A stretch of DNA of 64,000 bases from Ectobacillus sp042610425 (GCF_042610425.1 NZ_JBGJZM010000001.1:1240001-1304000), one strand, 5' to 3'. Shown: positions 9,358-18,800, counted from the first letter of the stretch. Numbers and translations are program-made. The notes: generated from the sequence alone by a model not told the origin.

Positions 9358-10548
9358 TTATTTTCCGTATTCAGTTTTCACAAATTTTTCTAACGCAAAC
9401 AGTGAGCGTTCTACTTTTTCTGTCTCAATACAATAAGCCATTCTAAAGTATCCCGGGCAACCAAAGCTATCACCTGGTACCAAAATCAAATCATATTTTA
9501 AAGCTTTCTTGCAGAATACATTGGCATCTTCTTCAAGTGCTTTAGGGAAGATATAGAAAGTTCCACCTGGTTTTACACATGTAAATCCTAGTTCTATCAA
9601 TTTCTCATAAATTAGGTTCATATTTGTTTCATAAACAGACATATCTGCAGTCAAATCCACCACTTCTGCAACAGCAAGTTGAATAATGGAAGAGGGGCAG
9701 TTATGTCCTGTGCCTCTAGAAATCTGTCCACACATACTAACAATCAAGTCAGAATCGACGCAAGCAGGATTTACTGCAATGTAACCAATCCGTTCACCTG
9801 GAAGAGACAAAGATTTGGAATAAGAATAACAGGACAGGGTATTATCGTAATAGTTTGAAATATAGAGAGCATCTACACCTTCAAACAATATCTCTCTGTA
9901 TGGTTCATCCGAGATAATAAAAATTTCATGTCCGTATTCTTTTTCCTTTTTATAGAGGATTTCTACCAGCTTCTTAATGGTCTCCAAAGAATAAACAACT
10001 CCAGATGGATTATTAGGAGAGTTAATCAATACTGCGGACACGTTCTCCGTCAACATCTCTTCAAACAAAGTAAAGTTAATTTGAAAGTCTTCCATATTAG
10101 GAGGAACCACTTTAAGCGTAGCACCTGTTAAATCAATATAAGGGTGGTATTCAGGGAAAAATGGAGCAAAAGTCAACACTTCATCTCCAGGTTTTGTTAC
10201 ACATCGTATTGCATGCGCTAAAGCACCAGCGGCACCAGTAGTCATGAAAATATGATTTTCCGTGTAATTCATATGGAATCGACGGTTCAAAGATTGGGCT
10301 ACTTTTACTTTAACGGACGGAATTCCTAAACTAGGGCTATAACTGTGAAGTTCTCCAGGGTTTTTACTAGATAGCATATCAATCATAACTTGAGTAAATT
10401 TTTTTGGAACAGGAACAGATGGATTGCCTAAGCTGTAATCAAATACATTTTCATAACCAATTTCATGTCCCCGTTTTGTAGCAAATTCAGCTAGTTCTCT
10501 AATAACGGATTTGGATTCTAACATTTTTTTGTATTTTTGTGCAATCAT
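9358..10548 (-). CDS. Class I/II pyridoxal-phosphate aminotransferase
   Basis: A 396-residue fold-type I aminotransferase. The PLP lysine is K245 in SYSKSLSLPGERIG. Asn and Pro of SPNNPSG are near 177-183, and the Asp-Tyr pair is in SDEPYRE near 213. The AGGAGG site before its ATG is well placed. It lies directly downstream of a broken 2-hydroxyacid dehydrogenase gene on the same strand. In the intact arrangement the pair would interconvert an amino acid, a 2-oxo acid and a 2-hydroxy acid. Substrate cannot be assigned; aromatic or aspartate-like acids are possible. Confidence 0.88.
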   Translation of the reverse strand: MIAQKYKKMLESKSVIRELAEFATKRGHEIGYENVFDYSLGNPSVPVPKKFTQVMIDMLSSKNPGELHSYSPSLGIPSVKVKVAQSLNRRFHMNYTENHIFMTTGAAGALAHAIRCVTKPGDEVLTFAPFFPEYHPYIDLTGATLKVVPPNMEDFQINFTLFEEMLTENVSAVLINSPNNPSGVVYSLETIKKLVEILYKKEKEYGHEIFIISDEPYREILFEGVDALYISNYYDNTLSCYSYSKSLSLPGERIGYIAVNPACVDSDLIVSMCGQISRGTGHNCPSSIIQLAVAEVVDLTADMSVYETNMNLIYEKLIELGFTCVKPGGTFYIFPKALEEDANVFCKKALKYDLILVPGDSFGCPGYFRMAYCIETEKVERSLFALEKFVKTEYGK

Positions 10549-10565
10549 TTTTTTCCTCCTTGATA

Positions 10566-11304
10566 TTATAGGCCATTTACAATAAAGTTCGGACGCTCAC
10601 CTTTTAATGCAGCATCAATGTTCGACCAGTTTTTTTATGTGCGCGGTAAAAATAACTTGAAGTAATTCCACCTATATGTGGCGAAAAAATAATTCGATCA
10701 GCATATTCCTTTAGCAAATTCAAAAGGATATGATTTCTCAAGGTAGGTTCTGGAACAACGGTATCTAATCCAGCACCTTGAATCTTTCCGGATACAATGG
10801 CATCGTAAAGCGCTTGATTATAAATGATTTCGTCGCGGGCTGTATTAACGATATAAGTACATGTACGTGCCATCTCAGACAAATCTATGTAAGACACGTG
10901 ATAGTCTTTTTCCACATCAACAGGCTTTTGAACTTTAGTATAATAGTATATCTCACATTCAAATGGGTCCAGTCTTTTTGCCGTTTCCTTTGTAATATCA
11001 CCAAATCCAATCAGACCAACTTTACAATCAGATAGTTCTGTAATACCTTCGATCATCATTTGTTCCTTCATTTGTATCTGATTGCTTTCTCGCTCCGTAC
11101 GGTCTCCAATGATAATGTTACGTAGCAATGCAAGCATGAAAAGCACTGTAGCAATTGCAATAGCATCTGCATCAAAAGCAGCTTGTAACAACTCTTCATC
11201 ACTTGCACCACGAGGACAGAAAACCATAGTAATCTGTTTTACAATATAAGGTCGGGTATATATTTTCTATACCATTCTTCATTGCCAATAATCAAAATTT
11301 TCAT
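10566..11304 (-). pseudogene. Broken D-isomer-specific 2-hydroxyacid dehydrogenase
   Basis: Pieces of one gene are spread over all three frames. The original start (MKILIIGNEEWYRKY) follows AAGGAGAAAC at about 11304 and meets a stop after 21 codons. The longest open stretch (11227 to 10604) holds the NAD motif VGLIGFGDITKETAKR and the C-terminal SPHIGG. The segment between DADAI and the LALLRNI helix is about 50 residues too short, which points to an internal deletion. Near 10630 a run of seven A/T shifts the frame, and the true C-terminus (ALKGERPNFIVNGL) is read in another frame to a stop at 10566. It is certainly inactive as a standard dehydrogenase. Confidence 0.85.
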
Positions 11305-11339
11305 ATGTTTCTCCTTTATATTTTAAATCATTTTATATA

Positions 11340-11576
11340 TAGTAAAAACCCCTAGTAACTAGAGAGTCAAATAAATAATTATATCGGAACATTTAAGGCT
11401 CTTAAGTACTTGATTAAATTTAATCATTCAAACTGTTGGGTTGAGTAATAACGGTAGTTCGTTTGTTCGTCCGTATATTGTGGTTTTAACAAACCAATTT
11501 CATCATATTACCTAAGGGTTGCGATTTTGATATGGAATAGCCTTGACATTTCTCCAATCGTAAAAAAATCTTTCAT
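11340..11576 (-). pseudogene. Remnant of a MerR-family regulator
   Basis: Reading the minus strand from an ATG at 11576 gives MKDFFTIGEMSRLFHI, then ATLR, a stop, and YDEIGLLKPQYTDEQT followed by NYRYYSTQQ. This is the unmistakable MerR N-terminal winged helix of the BmrR/multidrug type. An in-frame TAA replaces the second tyrosine of the RYYDE motif; further stops follow and the effector domain is gone. It stands divergent to the alpha/beta hydrolase operon at 11809 and may once have controlled it. Confidence 0.8.
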
Positions 11577-11759
11577 TACAGCTATCATTCCTTTCGCTAG
11601 GATCAAGGCACAAAATGAAATGAAAATCATTCTTTTGCAAATACTATCCATACTATCCATCGGATGAAACAGTATAGTACACCTGTATACTTAAATTTTT
11701 TTTGATTTTGATAGAAAATAGGGGGTATTTTCAATGCCGATTTTGAATATGTTTCATAC

Positions 11760-11776
11760 CCTTATCAAACATAAGG
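11760..11776. promoter_or_regulatory. Palindrome upstream of the hydrolase operon
   Basis: CCTTAT-N5-ATAAGG is a perfect dyad about 33 bases before the TTG start of the hydrolase gene. It is an operator candidate, possibly for the regulator whose remnant lies just upstream. No confident -35/-10 pair was found around it. Confidence 0.35.
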
Positions 11777-11808
11777 TTAATACATAAAAGAATGGAGATG
11801 AAATAATT

Positions 11809-12591
11809 TTGAAAACCGTTACGTTGCAGAATATAACTCTGGCATATAGAGATGAAGGACACGGAAAGACAATTGTTTTACTTCACGGTTTTTGCGGAAG
11901 CCATAAGTATTGGGAAAAGGTAATCCCTGCCTTGTCAAAAGACTATCGAGTCATAGCACCGGATCTTCCTGGCCATGGAAATTCTACCTTTATAAATGAA
12001 CAGCATACAATTGAAGACATCGCAGAGAGTATTAAGGAACTATTAGATACATTAAATATAGAGAAAGTAACCATGTTTGGGCACTCTTTAGGAGGATATA
12101 TCACGCTTGCTTTTGCAGAAAGATATAGTAATCGTTTAGATGGTTTTTCTCTTGTCCACTCTACTGCGTTTCCTGACTCAGAAGAGGCGAAAAAAGGAAG
12201 AATAGCTACCATAGAAAAAGTGACAAACAGTGGAATTCATTCTCTAATCGACGGATTGGTGCCAAAACTCTTTGCTACAGACAATTTGAAGAAAAATGCA
12301 AGTGACGTAAATGTAGCTAAGGAAATAGGTTACTTGACTTCTTTAGAAGGGGCAATTGAGACACTTAAAGCAATGAAAGATCGACCTGACCGTAATTACA
12401 TTCTTGAAAACACTCCATTGCCTGTCCTTTTACTCGCAGGCGAAAAGGATCAAATTATCTCTTACAAGCAAACATTTTCTGTTACGAAAGATAATATTAC
12501 ACATTCCTTACTCAAAGACACGGGTCATATGAGTATGTATGAAGCACCGGAACAACTTATTTCTGAGATGAAGAGCTTTTTACATTTTTAA
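11809..12591 (+). CDS. Alpha/beta-fold hydrolase
   Basis: A 260-residue soluble alpha/beta hydrolase. The oxyanion-hole motif LLHGFCGSHKYW is at 24-35, the nucleophile elbow GHSLGG places Ser93 as nucleophile, an acid is likely in GEKDQI near 212, and the catalytic histidine is in TGHMSMYEAP near 240. The start codon is TTG at 11809 after GGAGATG. It begins a three-gene unit with an Fe-S protein and a small acetyltransferase. Esterase, lactonase or dienelactone-hydrolase activity is possible; the substrate is unknown. Confidence 0.88.
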   Translation: MKTVTLQNITLAYRDEGHGKTIVLLHGFCGSHKYWEKVIPALSKDYRVIAPDLPGHGNSTFINEQHTIEDIAESIKELLDTLNIEKVTMFGHSLGGYITLAFAERYSNRLDGFSLVHSTAFPDSEEAKKGRIATIEKVTNSGIHSLIDGLVPKLFATDNLKKNASDVNVAKEIGYLTSLEGAIETLKAMKDRPDRNYILENTPLPVLLLAGEKDQIISYKQTFSVTKDNITHSLLKDTGHMSMYEAPEQLISEMKSFLHF

Positions 12592-12621
12592 TGTCTAAAT
12601 AATAGTATAGGAGTGAGTTTT

Positions 12622-13029
12622 ATGAATAATGAACCCAAACGTTATATAGGGGAACAGATTGACGTTATTTTCCACACTGAAAGATGTGTTCATGCGGCAA
12701 AATGTGTAAAAGGACTACCAAAGGTTTTCAATGTTAATAAGAAGCCATGGGTGAATGCAGATGGGGAAGAGGCCAGCAAAATAGCAAAAGTTATTGAAGA
12801 ATGCCCAAGTGGTGCATTGGAATATATAAGAAAAGATAGCGGGGAACAAGAAGTACCAAAAGATAAGACAACTGTTGAAGTTGCTGCAAATGGAATGATA
12901 TATCTTACGGGTAACTTGGAAATTCAAAAAGGGGACGAAACGATTCCATGCACGCGTGCCACATTATGTGGGTGCGGAAGTTCTAAAAATAAACCTTTTT
13001 GCGATAATAGCCATTTAAAAAACTCCTAA
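12622..13029 (+). CDS. YjdI-like Fe-S protein: mono-cluster ferredoxin-like domain plus CDGSH zinc finger
   Basis: A 135-residue protein with two iron-sulfur modules. The N-terminal part (HTERCVHAAKCVKGLP, then EECPSGAL) is the divergent 4Fe-4S mono-cluster domain found in E. coli YjdI. The C-terminal part (CTRATLCGCGSSKNKPFCDNSH) is a CDGSH-type 2Fe-2S domain with its three Cys and one His. A GTG at 12613 is in frame, but AGGAGTGAG fixes ATG 12622. The small GNAT gene that follows matches the yjdI-yjdJ pairing of enterobacteria. Function is unknown; redox or Fe-S storage is a guess. Confidence 0.85.
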   Translation: MNNEPKRYIGEQIDVIFHTERCVHAAKCVKGLPKVFNVNKKPWVNADGEEASKIAKVIEECPSGALEYIRKDSGEQEVPKDKTTVEVAANGMIYLTGNLEIQKGDETIPCTRATLCGCGSSKNKPFCDNSHLKNS

Positions 13030-13068
13030 TGGTTTAAGAAGAATTTTTATAGAGGGGGGAAAACTAAA

Positions 13069-13344
13069 ATGATCGATATAAAAAAAGATAACAACACGTT
13101 TTATGTAGGAAATCAGGTTAAAAAGGACGCCGAAATCCATTATGTTCCTACTGGTAAAAATAAAATTATCATAGATCATACACTTGTATCAGACAGTTTA
13201 CGAGGTAAAGGAGTAGGAGAAGCATTAGTGAAACGAATAGTAGAATTTGCAAGGGAAGAAGGGATAAAGATTATTCCATTATGTCCTTTTGCAAAGAGTC
13301 AATTTGACCGTAATGAGAATTATCATGATGTTTTAGTAAAATAA
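13069..13344 (+). CDS. YjdJ-like small GNAT-type N-acetyltransferase
   Basis: A 91-residue single-domain protein of the Gcn5-related acetyltransferase-like family. The acetyl-CoA loop is visible as LRGKGVGEALVKRIVEFAREE and the ending IIPLCPFAKSQFDRN is typical of the YjdJ/YidJ-type mini-GNATs. AGAGGGGGG precedes the ATG. It is the last gene of the hydrolase/YjdI operon and is followed by a terminator. Its substrate is not known. Confidence 0.83.
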   Translation: MIDIKKDNNTFYVGNQVKKDAEIHYVPTGKNKIIIDHTLVSDSLRGKGVGEALVKRIVEFAREEGIKIIPLCPFAKSQFDRNENYHDVLVK

Positions 13345-13363
13345 TAGGATTCGTATTCTCATT

Positions 13364-13397
13364 AGAGGAGAATGAAACTTTTTCTCCTCTTTTTAAT
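13364..13397 (+). terminator. Terminator of the hydrolase-YjdI-YjdJ operon
   Basis: AGAGGAGAA / TTCTCCTCT stem with an 8-base loop, followed by TTTTAATTTT. Confidence 0.88.
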
Positions 13398-13533
13398 TTT
13401 GTTTTCATTTCTTTTTTGATTCCTTAGAGGATGATTTATATATCGTAGTAGGGAAAGAGCGAATTTATCAAACAATAGTAATCAAACATAATTTAATAAT
13501 TAAAACATATTGATTATTAAATTGAACTATTTA

Positions 13534-14625
13534 TTAAGTTATTGTAACTATAGCATAGATAATAAAAAACAGAGCTAATTCCCCCATTATGACAATATCT
13601 GGAACTATTATAACCAAATTAATAATAAAAAAGGCTGCTAAAATCCCTACAAACATCCCTAAATGATATATTTTCAAACGATGTTGTTCATACCGGTATT
13701 GATGAAAAACAATGGTAGTTGCAATGAAATAGAGCAATACGGAACTAAATACAAAATATAAGATAAATGAATAATGGACCTGATGTAAAAACATCAGTTT
13801 GATAGATGCTGCAATCATACCCAAAGACATTAGAATAAACAGATGTCCGTATACAATAGTTTGTCCTGCTCCCTGAATCGACTTATTGACCTTCTTTTCT
13901 ACGTTATCGAAATACTGCCACCACATCGAAATTATAAGAATAAATGAAATGATCGAAAATGAGATAGAATCCCAGTCACCTTTTTGCGGTTGCAAGACAA
14001 AAAGGGTGCTAACGACTGATTCCCCTAAAAGGATTAATGTCAATAAAGCAAAACGTTCTAATAAATGAGCCGTATTTGTCGGGGCTTTCACCAAATACTT
14101 ACGTCCGAAAAAAGGCATAATAATATCCACAATAATCCCTGCATATAACACGGCGTATCGAATCCATAAATTAAAAAAGATAGAAAAAAATGAGATGATG
14201 ATCCCAATCCAAAAACGTGTTCCTAAAAACCAAGCAACTTTTTTTCTATTACCTTTTTCTACGTTTTGAACAACAAGATATTGGATTGCTGTTATTGCTC
14301 TTATTCCAATATAACCAGTAAGGAAAGGGAGGTAGTATTGATCAAAATCAACCGATAAACTGGATGTCATAATAAGGACAAACAACATTTGAAGAATCAT
14401 AAAGACACGTTGATGTAAAAGATCTCTCCCAAACCGATTAGTAAACATTGTTTGTCCAGTCCAAGACCACCATATCGGAATAAACATTAAAGCAAATTTT
14501 AATAAATATTCTGGATATATATACCCTTCTTCAACATGAAGCAAGACCTGAGTCGTATTTGCTACCGCTGCCACAAATAGCAAGTCATAAAAGAGTTCTA
14601 ACCACGTAACCTTTTTTTCTTCCAT
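13534..14625 (-). CDS. Low temperature requirement protein A (LtrA) family membrane protein
   Basis: A 363-residue polytopic membrane protein with about ten hydrophobic segments. The N-terminal signature VTWLELFYDLLFVAAVA is diagnostic of the LtrA family, and LERFALLTLILLGES in the middle is also typical. An upstream in-frame ATG at 14643 lies inside the Shine-Dalgarno (AAAGGTG), so ATG 14625 (MEEKKVTW) is chosen. The family was first linked to growth of Listeria in the cold; its biochemical role is unsettled. It stands alone. Confidence 0.88.
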   Translation of the reverse strand: MEEKKVTWLELFYDLLFVAAVANTTQVLLHVEEGYIYPEYLLKFALMFIPIWWSWTGQTMFTNRFGRDLLHQRVFMILQMLFVLIMTSSLSVDFDQYYLPFLTGYIGIRAITAIQYLVVQNVEKGNRKKVAWFLGTRFWIGIIISFFSIFFNLWIRYAVLYAGIIVDIIMPFFGRKYLVKAPTNTAHLLERFALLTLILLGESVVSTLFVLQPQKGDWDSISFSIISFILIISMWWQYFDNVEKKVNKSIQGAGQTIVYGHLFILMSLGMIAASIKLMFLHQVHYSFILYFVFSSVLLYFIATTIVFHQYRYEQHRLKIYHLGMFVGILAAFFIINLVIIVPDIVIMGELALFFIIYAIVTIT

Positions 14626-14769
14626 TTTTACACACCTTTCCATTCCATAGTATGATGAAAGGTGATTTCAAACAAGAAGTATTCTGTATGACCCAAACCT
14701 TGGTTAGAGTTTTTTGTTAAAAAATCCCTATAAATTTAATTTATAAAAAGCATAGCTTTTTTCCTCTTC

Positions 14770-15627
14770 TTACCATAAAGCAAGTGGGTGTTTCATGCTA
14801 GGTTTTGGATAGATTGAGTCTAATTGCTCCAAATCTTGCTGTGTTAATTGTATCTCAGTTGCTTTCACATTATCTATCACATGAGCGGTATTACTAGATT
14901 GTGGTATAGCAATTGTTTGACCATTTCGAATACACCATGCTAATAAAATTTGAAAAATTTCTGAATGATGTTTTTCAGCAATCTCCTTTAAAACTTTTTG
15001 TTTAGTTAGATTAGTACCCAAGCTATCACCCCGAGCAACTGGGGCATAGGCGATTAATGGCATTTCAAGTTTGTTCATCATAGGTACTAAATCGAATTCA
15101 ATCCCTCGATCTCCTAAATTATAACGTACTTGATTTGTTGCACATTTTCTTCCATCAGGTAATTTCATTATTTTTTCTAAGTCATCAACATCTAAATTAG
15201 AAACACCCCATGACTTAATTTTCCCCTGACTTTTTACTTTCTCCAAGGCTTCAATAGTTTCTTCAATAGGAATATTCCCTTTCCAATGGAGTAAGTATAA
15301 ATCTAAATAATCTGTATTTAATCTTTTTAAGCTATTTTCTAAACTAATTGGTAATTGCTTTTTTGAGGCATTTGAAGGGAGAACTTTTGAAATGAGAAAT
15401 AATTCTTCACGGTTATAAGGCATAATAGCATGTGCAACTAATCTTTCTGCATGTCCATCTCCATACATTTCAGCAGTATCAATAACTTGAGCGCCATTAT
15501 CAAGACCAACTCTTATTGCTTCTACTTCTTGTTCAAATTTATATGCTTTGTCTCCCATATTCCAAGTGCCTAAACCTATAGGAAAAACTTTCCTTCCTGC
15601 AATTTTTACTTTATTCAATTTTTTCAC
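14770..15627 (-). CDS. Aldo/keto reductase (AKR)
   Basis: A 285-residue NADPH-dependent TIM-barrel reductase. The catalytic Asp/Tyr pair is in VIDTAEMYGDG near 48-58, Lys in FLISKVLPS near 77, and His in YLLHWKGN near 115. The cofactor segment AIPQSSNTAHVIDN is near 247. The start is GTG after GGTGGGGA. It belongs to the branch of YeaE-like reductases that act on methylglyoxal or other aldehydes. No AdhR-type box precedes it, unlike the AKR gene just upstream. Confidence 0.9.
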   Translation of the reverse strand: MKKLNKVKIAGRKVFPIGLGTWNMGDKAYKFEQEVEAIRVGLDNGAQVIDTAEMYGDGHAERLVAHAIMPYNREELFLISKVLPSNASKKQLPISLENSLKRLNTDYLDLYLLHWKGNIPIEETIEALEKVKSQGKIKSWGVSNLDVDDLEKIMKLPDGRKCATNQVRYNLGDRGIEFDLVPMMNKLEMPLIAYAPVARGDSLGTNLTKQKVLKEIAEKHHSEIFQILLAWCIRNGQTIAIPQSSNTAHVIDNVKATEIQLTQQDLEQLDSIYPKPSMKHPLALW

Positions 15628-15856
15628 TCCCCACCTGAAAATTTTATAGCTGATTTTGATATGATTTCCAATTAAAATATGGCTTTTTTATCATTCATAA
15701 AAATGTATCAGAGGCCAGAAATAACTTTTACTGACCGCTGAAGTCTTCATTGTTTATGTCAATTCTTTCATCTAAATATAACCGCCGTTTGACCTTCCCC
15801 ATATAACATGCTATTTATTTCTGCACGTATACAATTTTCACTACATAGATCTACCT

Positions 15857-15893
15857 AAATGAAAAGAGCATATTGTTCTGCTCTTTTCATTAA
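15857..15893 (-). terminator. Terminator after the second aldo/keto reductase
   Basis: AATGAAAAGAGCA / TGCTCTTTTCATT, a 13-bp stem with an 8-base loop, lies downstream of the minus-strand gene ending at 15938. The rest of the 310-base gap 15628-15937 holds no gene I can recognise. Confidence 0.75.
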
Positions 15894-15937
15894 TTAGAAT
15901 TTGATTGTTTTTTTATAATGAACGTTTTAGTAACTGA

Positions 15938-16804
15938 CTATTTCTTCTTTCCACCAAATACAGGCATTATGCTTGCCTCACCATAATCCTTGATGCGTTC
16001 AAGATTTTTCAAGAACTCCATATCCTCTTCAGAAATAATGAAATCCACTTCTGCATTATTTTTCATATGTTCCGGATTTGCAGTTTTTGGTAACGGAAGA
16101 AGACCCAGCTGTAAAACATATCGAATACCTAATTGAGGTACTGAAACACTGTATTTTTCTGCGATTTCTAAAACTTTTTGATTTTTCAATAATTCTCCAT
16201 GTGCAACCGGTGAATAAGCCTCCACAAGAATGCCTTGTTCTTGAGTATATTGAATCAATTCTGTCGGTGTATTGCTTATATGAGCCAAAATCTGATTTAC
16301 CATCGGTCCGACTGTACAATCACTAAGAATATTATCTAGGTCCTCTTTTTGAAAGTTAGATACACCTATGGCACGAAGCTTTCCTGCTTTGTATGCTTCC
16401 TCAAGAGCTCTCCATGCTTCACGGTTTCCTTCGAAGTAACGATCTTCGTCACCGAAATTCTTCCATGGTTGTGGACTGTGAATAATCATCATATCGATAT
16501 AATCAAGTCCCATCGCCTTCAGTGATTGATCAATCGATGAAACGGCTTCTTCATATGACTTTATTTCTGCAGCAAGTTTTGTAGTTATAAACAATTCCTC
16601 TCTGTTCACTCCACAAGCTCTAATCCCATCCCCAACACCACTTTCATTCGCATATGCCTGTGCTGTATCAATATGACGATATCCGATTTTCACAGCATCT
16701 ACCACTGCCTGTACGACATCCTTATTATTTATCATCCATGTTCCAAGACCTAATTTAGGAATCTGAATTCCATTAGATAGATTATAATTTTCTTTTAAAA
16801 TCAT
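15938..16804 (-). CDS. Aldo/keto reductase, AdhR-type regulon member
   Basis: A 288-residue AKR of the short diketo-acid/xylose-reductase-like type: LGLGTW near 19, YRHIDTAQAYANE with catalytic Asp and Tyr near 45-55, ITTKLA with Lys near 74, and IIHSPQPW with His near 107. An in-frame ATG lies 12 codons further upstream, but AAGGAG with a 7-base spacer fixes ATG 16804 (MILKENYN). The promoter upstream is a textbook MerR-type promoter identical in layout to those of three other units in this window, which ties this enzyme to an aldehyde or quinone stress response. Confidence 0.9.
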   Translation of the reverse strand: MILKENYNLSNGIQIPKLGLGTWMINNKDVVQAVVDAVKIGYRHIDTAQAYANESGVGDGIRACGVNREELFITTKLAAEIKSYEEAVSSIDQSLKAMGLDYIDMMIIHSPQPWKNFGDEDRYFEGNREAWRALEEAYKAGKLRAIGVSNFQKEDLDNILSDCTVGPMVNQILAHISNTPTELIQYTQEQGILVEAYSPVAHGELLKNQKVLEIAEKYSVSVPQLGIRYVLQLGLLPLPKTANPEHMKNNAEVDFIISEEDMEFLKNLERIKDYGEASIMPVFGGKKK

Positions 16805-16872
16805 ATATAACATCTCCTTTTTTAATGGTTGATTGGACATACATCTTTCTTAAAAATACTTATTATAAGTAT

Positions 16873-16903
16873 ATCCTAGGACCTAAAGTTAACTTTAAGT
16901 CAA
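16873..16903 (-). promoter_or_regulatory. AdhR-like MerR-type promoter/operator (site 1)
   Basis: On the minus strand TTGACT and TAGGAT are separated by exactly 19 bases, and the spacer holds the dyad CTTAAAGTTAACTTTAGG (16882-16899). The long spacer with a central dyad is the hallmark of MerR-activated promoters, and this dyad matches the B. subtilis AdhR box as I know it. It drives the aldo/keto reductase starting at 16804. Confidence 0.85.
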
Positions 16904-17026
16904 GACCTTTTTTCTAAAATAATTACAAAAAAATTCATATATAATCTATGACATCTGGCGGGCTGTCCACTGGGAGGGTATGTAAATTGATAATTGGAAG
17001 CAAGAAAACCGTCCCTATGCTTCTGC

Positions 17027-17370
17027 TTAATTAGAAACAAAAGATCCTTCACTATGCTTTTCTGCTTGTTTTGAAGCGTTAAACATATTGTTTCTTAGTA
17101 GGATAACAGCAAGGCTTAGGATTACGGATAGGATTCCTACTAATACGACGTATGGTACGCCCATTTCTGAAATGAATAATCCACACCTACAGCAGCTGCT
17201 CCAATTAGAAACAGCTTTTGGAGCTTCTTCTTTACTTACTGAGGAAGCAGCAACAATAAATGGGATGGAAAAAGCCTAGAATTATACGAGCAATTAATAA
17301 AATGGTAAAGTTAGATATAAATATAGATACAATGTTTTCCAAAACGAAAACGCCTAATACAAATGACATG
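17027..17370 (-). pseudogene. C-terminal remnant of an MFS transporter
   Basis: Minus-strand reading gives FVLGVFVLENIVSIF, then ISNFTILLIARIILG, a frameshift, AFSIPFIVAASSVSKEEAP, a garbled stretch, and EMGVPYVVLVGILSV to a stop at 17027. These are transmembrane pieces and a central loop typical of major facilitator efflux proteins (a 'FTILLIARIILG' helix followed by a 'P-F-I-V-A-A-S' helix). The N-terminal half is missing and the frame is broken at least once. The gap 16904-17729 otherwise contains only a short open stretch at 17370-17517 that I do not recognise. Confidence 0.65.
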
Positions 17371-17531
17371 AATTCTGATGGAAAAAATACAGGAAATATT
17401 ATCTTGTATAACCCGGATAAATGGGTGTATAGCCAATTCGTCTTTTATGAAGAAAAGCCCAAAATAGATGCAGCAGAGCACCTTACGATTTATGAAATTT
17501 TACACATTTCACAATAGCACGAGACTGTGAT

Positions 17532-17556
17532 TGGGAGGAGGAGCCTCCTTTTTTTA
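17532..17556 (+). terminator. Probable terminator
   Basis: GGAGG / CCTCC stem with a 5-base loop followed by seven T. No intact gene precedes it on the plus strand, so it probably belongs to a lost gene. Confidence 0.5.
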
Positions 17557-17729
17557 CTGTATAAACATGAAGTATAGATTGGAACAAAAACTTCTTATTA
17601 TAGTAACTTAAAAAAATATAGTATAATGAAACTGCAAGATGCTAACATCGAACCATTAACATTTTATACAAAATTTTAAAGATTGAAATAAATCCAAAAT
17701 AGATTGGCTTTTAAAGGAGCGAGATAGAA

Positions 17730-18740
17730 GTGAATAGCAAAATTATGAACATACAAAAATTAGGATTTCCATGGGAGACAGAAGATCCGTTCCTAATGAC
17801 AGTGCACCATAAAGATGCATATCCTGCAGGAAATGATCAGCAGGGTCCTAACGTTTCATTGGAGGGAAGAAATCTTGGTGAGGATTTTACGATTCGTGAC
17901 GGTTTTAGAATGTATCATGGCACATCCGTTCCAGGATTTCCTGTACATCCGCACAGAGGTTTTGAAACGGTAACCGTCGTTTTGGAAGGCTTTGTTGATC
18001 ATTTTGATTCATATGGGTCAGTAGGGCGCTATGGAAATGGGGATGTACAATGGATGACAGCAGGGAAGGGGTGCCAGCATACCGAAATGTTTCCTCTCGT
18101 CCATCAGGACAAAGGCAATCCGCTTGAACTCTTTCAGATCTGGCTTAATCTACCTGCAAAAGATAAATTCGCTGAACCGGAATATAAAATGTTATGGAGT
18201 GAGGATATACCGGAAGTACAACTAGCTGCTGATGGACAGAAAACGACTGTAAGACTCATTGCTGGAAGTATGCAAGGCAAGTCTAGTTTAGAACCAAACT
18301 CTGCTTCTTGGGCAAACGATAAAAGTCATCATGTAGGAATCTACATCATTCATATGGAGCCAGATGCAGTTTTCACCCTTCCGTCCGTTTCAAAGACAAT
18401 GACGCGAAATTTATATTTTTATCAGGGAGAGAAACTAAATATAGAGGAAACGGTAATTGAGGCTAACCATCGTGTAAAGCTTGCTGGTAATCAGGAAATT
18501 ACGATTACAAATGGTTTATCAGAGAGTTATATGCTGCTCCTAGAGGGAGAGATGATTCAAGAACCGGTCGTAGCCTATGGACCATTTGTCATGAATACGA
18601 AGGAAGAAATCCGCGATACCTTTAAAGATTATCAAGAAACACAATTTGGAGGCTGGTCATGGGGTCGTCCTGATCCCGTAAATGAGCGGGAGTCAGGAAG
18701 ATTTGCACGCCATGCGGATGGAAGAGTTGAAAAAAGGTAA
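17730..18740 (+). CDS. Pirin family protein
   Basis: A 336-residue bicupin. The metal-binding residues of the N-terminal cupin are all present: His73 and His75 in VHPHRGFE, and His117 and Glu119 in GCQHTEMFP. Length is at the upper end for bacterial pirins. The start is GTG 17730 after AAAGGAGCGAG. Several bacterial pirins have quercetin 2,3-dioxygenase activity and others bind metabolic enzymes; which applies here cannot be told. It lies among oxidative/aldehyde-stress genes but has no AdhR-type box of its own. Confidence 0.9.
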   Translation: MNSKIMNIQKLGFPWETEDPFLMTVHHKDAYPAGNDQQGPNVSLEGRNLGEDFTIRDGFRMYHGTSVPGFPVHPHRGFETVTVVLEGFVDHFDSYGSVGRYGNGDVQWMTAGKGCQHTEMFPLVHQDKGNPLELFQIWLNLPAKDKFAEPEYKMLWSEDIPEVQLAADGQKTTVRLIAGSMQGKSSLEPNSASWANDKSHHVGIYIIHMEPDAVFTLPSVSKTMTRNLYFYQGEKLNIEETVIEANHRVKLAGNQEITITNGLSESYMLLLEGEMIQEPVVAYGPFVMNTKEEIRDTFKDYQETQFGGWSWGRPDPVNERESGRFARHADGRVEKR

Positions 18741-18800
18741 CTGCTATTCCTGGTAATTGAAAAAGTAGCAGTGACATAGAAAAGACAGTAGAAAATGATA

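Noticed and set aside
17260..17517. Plus-strand open frame of 85 codons near the MFS remnant
   Set aside because: Its first third is antisense to the clearly transporter-like minus-strand remnant, it has no ribosome site, and the remainder matches no family I know.
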